Source of the DNA: Gaiellasilicea sp963811885
Lineage (GTDB): Bacteria > Actinomycetota > Thermoleophilia > Gaiellales > Gaiellaceae
NCBI GenBank assembly: GCA_963811885.1
Contig: CAWETB010000007.1
Span: 1 to 64,000 of the forward strand
Reading direction: 5' to 3'
DNA: 64,000 nucleotides
The notes beneath the pieces are model-generated. The model saw only the letters and a list, made by a program, of their open reading frames with translations, had not been told where the DNA came from and searched no databases. The translations under genes were made by a program, and so were the position numbers. Shown piece after piece: positions 58,073 through 64,000 of this stretch (position 1 is its first letter; each line of letters begins with the position of its first letter).

Positions 58073-58947
58073 TGCTTGACGGCGCCCGCGGTGAGGCCGA
58101 AGGCGATCCGTCTGTGCACGATCACGAAGAAGATCACGACCGGCAGGGCGGTGAGCGTCGCAGCGGCCATCAGCGTCCCCCAGTCGACCCCGCGGGTCGT
58201 GCCCGTTATGAAGTTCGCGAGCCAGATCGTGATCGTCTGCTTGTCCGCGCTCGAGAGCATGACGTAGGCGATGATGTACTCGTTCCAGGCCTGGATGAAC
58301 GCGAAGATCGACGTCGCGACGAGACCGGGGCCGACGAGCGGCAGCAGGATGCGCACGAACGCGCCGAGCCGCGTCGAGCCGTCGACCATCGCCGCCTCCT
58401 CGAGCTCCTTCGGGATCCCGCCGATGAAGCCGCGCAGCGTCCAGACGCAGAAGGGCAGGACGAGCGCGACGTACGCGATCACGACGCCGGAGAGCTTGTC
58501 GACCTGGTGGATGGCGCTGAAGGTGATGTAGAGCGGGATCACCAGCGCCGCGAGCGGCACCATCTGGACGCCGAAGACGACCACGACGAAGGCGCTGCGG
58601 CCGTGGAAGCGGAACTTGGCCAGCGCCAGTGCGGCCAGGAACGCCAGCACGACCGAGACGATGACGACGGCGACGACGACGATCAGGCTGTTCCGCACGC
58701 TCGACCAGAAGAGGTCGCGGTTGATCGCGTCGCGGAAGTTGTCCAGCGTGGGGTTGGTCGGGATGAACTGAGGCGTGAAGGAGAGGATCTCGCCGCCCTG
58801 CTTGAACGAGGTCGAGACCATCCAGTAGACGGGAAAGGTCATGACGACGAAGACGAGCAGCCCGAGTGCGTTGAGGCCGACCCGCTGGAGGGTCCGCTTG
58901 CGCCTGCGGCGCCGGCGTGGGGGAGCAGGGTGTGCCTGGACGCTCAA
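58069..58947 (-). CDS. Sugar ABC permease, MalG type
   Basis: 292 residues. Arg-rich N-terminus, six membrane helices, EAA loop EEAAMVDGSTRLGAFVRILL, and IPLYITFSAIHQVD. TTG start at 58947 overlaps the previous gene by 4 nt (TTGA) and has GGGGAG about 5 nt upstream. Ends RRIAFGLTAGAVKQ. Confidence 0.92.
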   Translation of the reverse strand: MSVQAHPAPPRRRRRRKRTLQRVGLNALGLLVFVVMTFPVYWMVSTSFKQGGEILSFTPQFIPTNPTLDNFRDAINRDLFWSSVRNSLIVVVAVVIVSVVLAFLAALALAKFRFHGRSAFVVVVFGVQMVPLAALVIPLYITFSAIHQVDKLSGVVIAYVALVLPFCVWTLRGFIGGIPKELEEAAMVDGSTRLGAFVRILLPLVGPGLVATSIFAFIQAWNEYIIAYVMLSSADKQTITIWLANFITGTTRGVDWGTLMAAATLTALPVVIFFVIVHRRIAFGLTAGAVKQ

Positions 58948-59906
58948 TCGATCTCCCCGATCCGGACCATCTGGCGGATGTAGACGAAGGTGACCATGAG
59001 CATCGCCAGCACCATCACGAGCGCGATCGCCGAGCCGAGCCCGTACTGGCTCGTGTTGAACGACTCGACGAACGAGTAGATGCTGAGCAGGAAGTAGTCG
59101 TCCTCGGGCCGGGCGTTGCGGATGATCCAGATCTGGCTGAAGACCTGGAAGTTCCAGATCACCGACAGGCTCGCGAGGATGACGAAGATCGGCTTCAGGA
59201 TCGGCAGCGTGATGTCGCGGAAGACCCGGAACGAGCCGGCGCCGTCGATCGACGCTGCCTCGACCATCTCCCCCGAGACCTGGGTCAGGCCGGCGAAGAT
59301 GGTGATCGCGACGAAGGGGATCGCGCCCCAGACGATGATCGCGGTGATGATCGCCCAGCCCTGGATCGGGTTGACGAACCAGTCGTGGTGGGCGTAGGAC
59401 TCGAAGCCCAGCTGCGCCAGCGTCCAGTTGAGGACGCCGAACTCGTAGTCGACCATCCAGCTCCAGATGGTCACCGCGACGACGGGCGGCATCGACCACA
59501 CGAGCACGAGCCCCGTCGTGATCAGCAGGCGCATGAACGTCCCCAGGCGCTGGAGCAGGAGCGCGATCAGCGTCCCGAAGAGCATCGTCAGCCCGACCGT
59601 GACGGCGGTGAACGCAATCGTCCTGCCGAGCACGGTCCAGAACCAGCGGTCGCCGAGGATCTCCCGGTAGTTGTCGAGCCCGATCCACTTGCCCTTGTGA
59701 GCGATCAGCTCGGGCAGCCCGTACTCCTGGAACGAGAGCGTGACGAGCCGGTAGAGCGGATATCCGAGCACCCCGCCGATCACGACGAGTGCGGGGATCA
59801 GCAGCAGGTAGGGGGTGACGTGGCGACCCGCCTGGATCCGCCGACGCCGTCGAGCCGGCACGAGGGCCGGCTCGACGGTGAGGGGAACGGCGGAGTGGTC
59901 TTTCAC
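58944..59906 (-). CDS. Sugar ABC permease, MalF type
   Basis: 320 residues. Six membrane helices after a basic N-terminus (ARRRRRIQAGRHVTPYLLLI, WIGLDNYREILGDRWFW), EAA loop VEAASIDGAGSFRVFRDITL. GTG start at 59906, 10 nt after the binding-protein stop. Confidence 0.92.
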   Translation of the reverse strand: MKDHSAVPLTVEPALVPARRRRRIQAGRHVTPYLLLIPALVVIGGVLGYPLYRLVTLSFQEYGLPELIAHKGKWIGLDNYREILGDRWFWTVLGRTIAFTAVTVGLTMLFGTLIALLLQRLGTFMRLLITTGLVLVWSMPPVVAVTIWSWMVDYEFGVLNWTLAQLGFESYAHHDWFVNPIQGWAIITAIIVWGAIPFVAITIFAGLTQVSGEMVEAASIDGAGSFRVFRDITLPILKPIFVILASLSVIWNFQVFSQIWIIRNARPEDDYFLLSIYSFVESFNTSQYGLGSAIALVMVLAMLMVTFVYIRQMVRIGEID

Positions 59907-59916
59907 GAGCGGGGGT

Positions 59917-61218
59917 TTAGCGGGCGTTCAGGATCTCCGTGATCCGCGCGCTGGCTGCGGTTGCGAGCTCCTTCGTCTTCGAGGGATTGCGGAGGATTCC
60001 GCTGAGCATGCTCTGCAGCACGTTCGCGCTCTCGACGTTGGCCCAGTTCGGGGTCGAGGGGACGAACCAGCTGTACTTCGCGGCCTCGGCGAACGGCGCC
60101 AGCGTCGGCTTCGCGGCGTTGATCTTCGCGAGGCTGGTCGTGTTCGGGATCACGCCGCCGCCCGCGGCCATCCGGGTCATGTTCGCCGTGTTCGTGAACG
60201 CGGCGATCCAGTCCGAGGCGAGCGCCTTCTGCTTGCTCGTCACCGGCACGCCGAGGTTCGAGCCGCCGAGGAACGTCGGCATGTACTGGCCCGGCGTGTG
60301 GCTCGGCATCGGGTAGGCGCCGATCTTGTTCGAGAGCGACGGGTTGCCGAGCTTCGGATCGAGGGCGTACGGCCACTCCCAGCCGTTGCCGATGAACGAG
60401 CCAACCTTGTTCTTCGCGAACACGAGCGCCTGCTGCGGATGCGCCTCGTCACCGGTCTTGTTCGCCCGCGAGAAGCTCCTGGCGACGTTGCGCCACGCGG
60501 TCAGGCCGGAGAGTGCCTTCGGCGAGTTCAGCGCGCCGACCCATTTGCCGTTCTTGGTGGTCGCGATCTGTCCGCCGTAGTCGTAGACGAAGGACATCGC
60601 TGCGTACCAGTACCTGCCCGGGAAGTAGACGGCCGAGTAGGTCGGATCCTTGGAGCCGCCGAACTGCTTCATCAGCTTCGCCATGGCGGCGTTGAACTCG
60701 GCGAGGGTCTTGGGGGTCTTCGTGACCCCTGCCGCCTTGTACTGATCCGTGCGGTAGATGACGCCACGCGCGCCGGCGTAGTACGGGACGGCGTAGAGCT
60801 TGCCGTTGTAGCTGCCCGCCTTCGTCAACCCGGACAGCCAGGTGCCGGAGTTCGGGAAGTCGGAGCGGGTGAGTGGGGCAAGTGCGCCGGCCGCGCTGTA
60901 CTTCGGCACGTCGGTGTTGCCGAACTCGATCACATCGGGGCCGCTGCCCGCGGACAGCGTCGCCTCGAACTTCGTCTTGTAGTCGCCCCAGCTCTGGTAC
61001 TGGACGTTCACGTCCGTGCCGGGGTGCTGACTCTTGAACGACTGGTTCGCGGCGGCGACCGCCTCGGGCCAGTTGGCCTGGGCGTCGCCCATCAGCCAGA
61101 CCGTGAGTGCATCGGCCTGCGCTCGTGCCGGCGACGCCTGCGACGCGCCGGTCGCTGAGGCCGCCGCGATCGCGAGTGCGATCAGAAGCACGGCCGTTGC
61201 GAACATACGTAGTCTCAT
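59917..61218 (-). CDS. Extracellular solute-binding protein (family 1)
   Basis: 433 residues, intact. Signal peptide AVLLIALAIAAASATGASQA; mature motifs VWLMGDAQANWPEAVAAANQ, KFEATLSAGSGPDVIEFGNT, PYYAGARGVIYRTDQYK and GGSNLGVPVTSKQKA as in N,N'-diacetylchitobiose-type (NgcE/DasA-like) binding proteins. AGGAGG lies 6 nt before ATG 61218. Upstream region to 61442 holds two TGGT-N4-ACCA boxes. Likely ligand: an amino-sugar disaccharide. Confidence 0.93.
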   Translation of the reverse strand: MRLRMFATAVLLIALAIAAASATGASQASPARAQADALTVWLMGDAQANWPEAVAAANQSFKSQHPGTDVNVQYQSWGDYKTKFEATLSAGSGPDVIEFGNTDVPKYSAAGALAPLTRSDFPNSGTWLSGLTKAGSYNGKLYAVPYYAGARGVIYRTDQYKAAGVTKTPKTLAEFNAAMAKLMKQFGGSKDPTYSAVYFPGRYWYAAMSFVYDYGGQIATTKNGKWVGALNSPKALSGLTAWRNVARSFSRANKTGDEAHPQQALVFAKNKVGSFIGNGWEWPYALDPKLGNPSLSNKIGAYPMPSHTPGQYMPTFLGGSNLGVPVTSKQKALASDWIAAFTNTANMTRMAAGGGVIPNTTSLAKINAAKPTLAPFAEAAKYSWFVPSTPNWANVESANVLQSMLSGILRNPSKTKELATAASARITEILNAR

Positions 61219-61274
61219 CCGAGACCTCCTCTTCGCGTCGGCAGGAGCGCTGTGTGTGCCGCACCGCCGCCGAA

Positions 61275-61286
61275 TGGTATTGACCA
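61275..61286. promoter_or_regulatory. DasR-like operator TGGTATTGACCA
   Basis: TGGT and ACCA arms around a 4-nt centre, 57 bp upstream of the binding-protein start. Its reverse complement, TGGTCAATACCA, is identical to the box at 63317. DasR sites have the core TGGTCTAGACCA. Confidence 0.75.
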
Positions 61287-61425
61287 ATTCACAATCAGCC
61301 GGAGGCTCGCATATCGAATCGGTCCTGTCAAGGGGTGCCTTTCTCGTCGGTTCGTGGACCGGCAACGGCTTGAAAAGCGCGTTTGGCGTTGTCGGCCGCT
61401 CGAGGAGCCGCAGCGTACCGACAAC

Positions 61426-61437
61426 TGGTACTGACCA
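61426..61437. promoter_or_regulatory. DasR-like operator TGGTACTGACCA
   Basis: Second copy with one centre-base change, 5 bp beyond the SIS-protein stop and 208 bp upstream of the binding-protein gene. Confidence 0.65.
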
Positions 61438-61442
61438 TAGGC

Positions 61443-62516
61443 CTAGAGCGCGTGCGTGATCTTGCTGAGCCCGGTCGGCCGGTCGGGATCGAGCCCCTTT
61501 GCCTGGGCGAGCGCCCACGCGAGCAGCTGTCCCGGAACGACCGAGAGCAGCGGCGAGAGCAGCGTCACGGCCGGTGTCGGAACGGCCGCGTAGAAGCCGG
61601 CATCTGCGATCTCATGGGCTGCCGGTCCACTCGCGACGAGCGTTGCTCCCGCGGCGCGGGCGCGCGCGGCGGCCTCGCGGACCGCGGGCAGGCTCTCGTC
61701 GTCCGACCCGATCGTCCAGACGGGGAACATCCCGTCGAGTGCGGCGAGCGGGCCGTGGATGAGATCTGTCGCCGTCAGCGGCTCGGCTGCGACCCGGCAC
61801 GTCTCGAGGAGCTTCAGCGAGATCTCGCGGGCCGTTGCGAACTCCGGCCCCCGGCCGATCACGAACATGCGCCCGACGAAGGCGAGCGCGAGCGCGATCT
61901 CGGCCAGCCGCCGCTCCAGCGCCGGCAGGGCGTCGTCGAGCTGGGCGGCGACGGCACGGATCCCCTCGCCGATCAGCTGTCCCTGTCCGGCCGCATGGGC
62001 TGCCAGGAGCGCCAGCGCCGCAACCTGCGTCGTGTAGGTCTTCGTGGCCGCGATCGAGCGCTCCTCGCCGGCCGCGAGCGGCAGGACGAGCTCGGCGGCC
62101 TCGCCGAGAGCCGAGTTGGTGTCGTTCGTGATCGCGATCGTGAGCGCGCCCCGCGCGCGCGCCCGCTCCACGTAGGCGAGGACGTCGGGCGTCTCGCCGG
62201 ACTGGGAGAGCGCGACGATGCACGAGCCGCTGAGGTCGGTCTCGGCGCCGTAGTAGACGGACAGGGAGATCGAGTCCCGCAGCGCCGTCCAGCGCGGCAG
62301 CAGGCCGAACGCGTAGACGCCGTAGGAGGCGGCGTTGTCGGACGATCCGTGCCCGACCATGCGGACGAGGTTCAGCCCGCGATCGCGGGCGACGGCGGCC
62401 ACAGCCGCGTACTCGTCCGAGTGCTCGAGCAGCCGTTCGAGTGCGGCGGGCTGCTCCCGGATCTCGCCGAGCAGCAGCGATCCAGGGGCGTGCTCCTCCG
62501 CCGGCAGGGCGCTCAT
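61443..62516 (-). CDS. Double-SIS sugar-phosphate isomerase/deaminase (GlmS C-terminal/AgaS-like)
   Basis: 357 residues. Two SIS domains: first VGHGSSDNAASYGVYAFGLL, SQSGETPDVLAYVERA and ERSIAATKTYTTQVA; second IGRGPEFATAREISLKLLET and PLTATDLIHGPLAALDG. No glutaminase domain, so deamination/isomerisation of glucosamine-6-phosphate-type sugars (NagB-II) rather than GlmS synthesis. ATG 62516 overlaps the GntR stop by 4 nt. Confidence 0.9.
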   Translation of the reverse strand: MSALPAEEHAPGSLLLGEIREQPAALERLLEHSDEYAAVAAVARDRGLNLVRMVGHGSSDNAASYGVYAFGLLPRWTALRDSISLSVYYGAETDLSGSCIVALSQSGETPDVLAYVERARARGALTIAITNDTNSALGEAAELVLPLAAGEERSIAATKTYTTQVAALALLAAHAAGQGQLIGEGIRAVAAQLDDALPALERRLAEIALALAFVGRMFVIGRGPEFATAREISLKLLETCRVAAEPLTATDLIHGPLAALDGMFPVWTIGSDDESLPAVREAAARARAAGATLVASGPAAHEIADAGFYAAVPTPAVTLLSPLLSVVPGQLLAWALAQAKGLDPDRPTGLSKITHAL

Positions 62517-63283
62517 CCGGCCGCGTCGCGGAGCACGAAGACGGGCGTCGCGCCGGTGCGCTCGCGGCGGTTCAGCTCGGTGACGAGCCGATAGCGGTCG
62601 CCGCGGTAGATCGAGCGGACGAACTCGACGATCTCATCGCTCTCCGCGCGCGTCGTCCGCTCGAAGAGGAACGCCGGCGAGTGCAGCGGCACGCCGAGAG
62701 CAGACGACTCCTCCTCGTTCGTCACCGTCGGCTCGATCGTCTGGATCCCGCCCACGGTCACGACGCCGTAGCGGTCGGCGAGCAGCTCGTAGAACGAGTG
62801 CTCCTCGAGATCGGTGGGCGTCAGCCCCGGCACGAGCGACTCGCGCACGTGGAGCGTCTCGATCGCCATCGTCTCGCCGTCCGCCAGCCGGAGGCGCTTG
62901 ACGATCACGATCCGCTCCGAGGGCGACACGTGGAGGCAGCGGCCGAGATACGCGCCGGCGGTCGTCACGGCGAGCGAGAGCGTCTTGCTGCCCGGCCGCA
63001 TCCCGCGCTGCACCATGTCCTCGCTGAACGACGTCATCGTCAGCTCCTGCGCGATCTTCGGCTCGCGGATGAAGGTGCCGCTTCCGCGCCGCCGCACGAG
63101 GTAGCCCTCGCGCACGAGCTCGTCGAGCGCGGCGCGCACGGTCAGCCTCGAGACGCCGAGGTCGGAGCTGAGCTGGCGCTCGGAGGGGATCGCGTTGCCG
63201 ACGCCGGACTGTTCCATCAGATCGATCACGCGCTCCCGGGTCTGGCTCTGCTTCGTGATCCGCTGCGGCGTCGGCGTGGTCAT
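62513..63283 (-). CDS. GntR/HutC-family regulator (UTRA domain), DasR/NagR-like
   Basis: 256 residues. Winged-helix at residues 15-85 (NAIPSERQLSSDLGVSRLTV, REGYLVRRRGSGTFI). The C-terminal UTRA ligand domain includes RLRLADGETMAIETLHV, HSFYELLADRYG and FVRSIYRGDRYRLVTELNR. Amino-sugar phosphates are ligands of DasR/NagR relatives. Next to MurQ and the three TGGT-N4-ACCA boxes, so probable regulator of this regulon. Divergent from murQ, 88 bp apart. Confidence 0.93.
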   Translation of the reverse strand: MTTPTPQRITKQSQTRERVIDLMEQSGVGNAIPSERQLSSDLGVSRLTVRAALDELVREGYLVRRRGSGTFIREPKIAQELTMTSFSEDMVQRGMRPGSKTLSLAVTTAGAYLGRCLHVSPSERIVIVKRLRLADGETMAIETLHVRESLVPGLTPTDLEEHSFYELLADRYGVVTVGGIQTIEPTVTNEEESSALGVPLHSPAFLFERTTRAESDEIVEFVRSIYRGDRYRLVTELNRRERTGATPVFVLRDAAG

Positions 63284-63316
63284 CGCGAAACCGATCCTAG
63301 ACCAGCGGACCGCAAG

Positions 63317-63328
63317 TGGTCAATACCA
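63317..63328. promoter_or_regulatory. DasR-like operator TGGTCAATACCA
   Basis: Extended palindrome AGTGGT-CAAT-ACCACT in the gntR-murQ divergent promoter, 33 bp before gntR and 43 bp before murQ. Strongest of the three boxes. Confidence 0.8.
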
Positions 63329-63371
63329 CTCTGTTGAAATGTGGATAGGACCGGTACTACACTCCGGCACC

Positions 63372-64000
63372 ATGCGAAACGGCCAGCCCGTCACCGAGGA
63401 CCATGTCTCCGGCCGCTCCGACCTCGATCTGCGCTCGACGCTCGACCTCGTCGAGCTGATCAACGAGGAGGACGCGGGCGTGCCGGCAGCCGTGCGCAGC
63501 GCCGCCCGCCCGCTCGCGGCCGCGATCGATGCGATCGCCCAGCGGCTCGAGAGCGGCGGCCGGCTGATCTACGTCGGCGCCGGCTCCTCCGGACGGCTCG
63601 CGGCGGTCGACGCCGCCGAGTGCGGGCCGACGTTCGGCGTCCCGCCCGAGCAGATGGTCGTCCTCGTCGCCGGCGGTGTCGCCGCGCTCGCGGTCGCCCA
63701 GGAGGCGGCCGAGGACGACGAGATCGCGGGAGCGCGTGACGTCGAGACGGCGAACGTGCAGGAGCGCGACGCCGTCGTCCTGCTCTCGGCCAGCGGTGGC
63801 ACGCCCTACGTGGTCGGCGCCGCCCAGGCCGCCCGGCGTACCGGCGCGCTGACGGTCGCGCTCGTCTGCGCCGACGACTCCGAGCTCGGGCACCTGGCGG
63901 AGCACGAGGTGGCCGTCGTCGTCGGCCCCGAGGTGATCGCGGGCTCGACGAGGATGAAGGCCGGCACGGCGCAGAAGCTGCTCCTGAACACGATCTCGAC
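63372..64000 (+). CDS. murQ: N-acetylmuramic acid 6-phosphate etherase, partial
   Basis: First 209 residues are inside the window and the 3' end is cut off. Motifs of MurQ (SIS fold): VTEDHVSGRSDLDLRSTLDL, YVGAGSSGRLAAVDAAECGP, LSASGGTPYVVGAA and the signature AGSTRMKAGTAQKLLLN. Removes D-lactate from MurNAc-6-P to give GlcNAc-6-P. ATG 63372. Together with NagZ and the SIS enzyme it completes a muropeptide-sugar route; a kinase and NagA are expected downstream. Confidence 0.95.
   Translation, partial: MRNGQPVTEDHVSGRSDLDLRSTLDLVELINEEDAGVPAAVRSAARPLAAAIDAIAQRLESGGRLIYVGAGSSGRLAAVDAAECGPTFGVPPEQMVVLVAGGVAALAVAQEAAEDDEIAGARDVETANVQERDAVVLLSASGGTPYVVGAAQAARRTGALTVALVCADDSELGHLAEHEVAVVVGPEVIAGSTRMKAGTAQKLLLNTIS

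Noticed and set aside
63349..63361. Second DasR-like box near GGACCGGTACTAC.
   Set aside because: It lacks the TGGT/ACCA arms and could not be aligned with the other three sites.

Overview
The window is a very G+C-rich, gene-dense stretch with strong C/G third-position bias, many GTG/TTG starts and many 4-nt stop/start overlaps. Gene content (MarP-like membrane protease, NarL-type two-component pairs, MsiK/UgpC-type sugar ATPase, DasR-like boxes, fused homocysteine methyltransferase/MTHFR) points to an Actinomycetota chromosome. A soil or aquatic Thermoleophilia-type lineage (Gaiellales/Solirubrobacterales) is my best guess, but that is inference. No phage, insertion sequence, plasmid or CRISPR signal was seen.

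Layout. 0.3-2.4 kb: MASE1/GAF sensor kinase. 2.5-5.5 kb: metal-type multicopper oxidase plus CzcO-like flavoprotein. 5.7-9.3 kb: ABC-2 exporter and a divergent kinase/regulator pair. 9.6-16.7 kb: housekeeping genes (cupin, tRNA-Asp, MarP protease, homocysteine methyltransferase/MTHFR, SDR, M55 peptidase, nucleotidyltransferase, phosphoesterase), with a candidate structured RNA at 13.44-13.59 kb. 16.7-19.2 kb: second ABC-2 exporter. 19.3-26.3 kb: branched-chain amino-acid-type importer (livJHMGF) framed by a bicupin and a PLP enzyme. 26.4-35.4 kb: mixed genes including DNA polymerase IV, a beta-lactamase-like protein, an XRE-cupin regulator, Lon and a second cupin under an unusual inverted repeat. 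35.6-41.3 kb: MacB/FtsX exporter, second kinase/regulator pair, STAS protein. 41.4-42.6 kb: membrane protein with a LacI-like helix-turn-helix.

42.6-64 kb is the most distinctive part and holds two sugar-uptake modules. Module A (43.9-56.6 kb): LacI regulator, two permeases, binding protein, two tandem ADP-ribosylglycohydrolase-family proteins, a TIM-barrel hydrolase fused to a formylglycine-enzyme-like domain, a class III CoA-transferase, a CitE-type lyase and a secreted esterase fused to a seven-repeat beta-propeller. The genes from the first ARH to the esterase are linked by successive 4-nt overlaps. Module B (56.7-64 kb): binding protein, two permeases and cytosolic NagZ, then a double-SIS sugar-phosphate enzyme, a GntR/UTRA regulator and MurQ, with three TGGT-N4-ACCA boxes. 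It looks like muropeptide sugar (GlcNAc-MurNAc) import and catabolism. Neither module carries its own ATPase; the UgpC/MsiK-type ATPase at 42.6-43.8 kb probably powers both.

Data quality. About 16 genes carry single-base frameshifts, some 37 in total and mostly +1, clustered in a few genes (six each in livJ and the multicopper oxidase), while long stretches are clean. Domain order and catalytic motifs continue across the breaks, so I treat them as probable sequence errors and annotate full-length genes.
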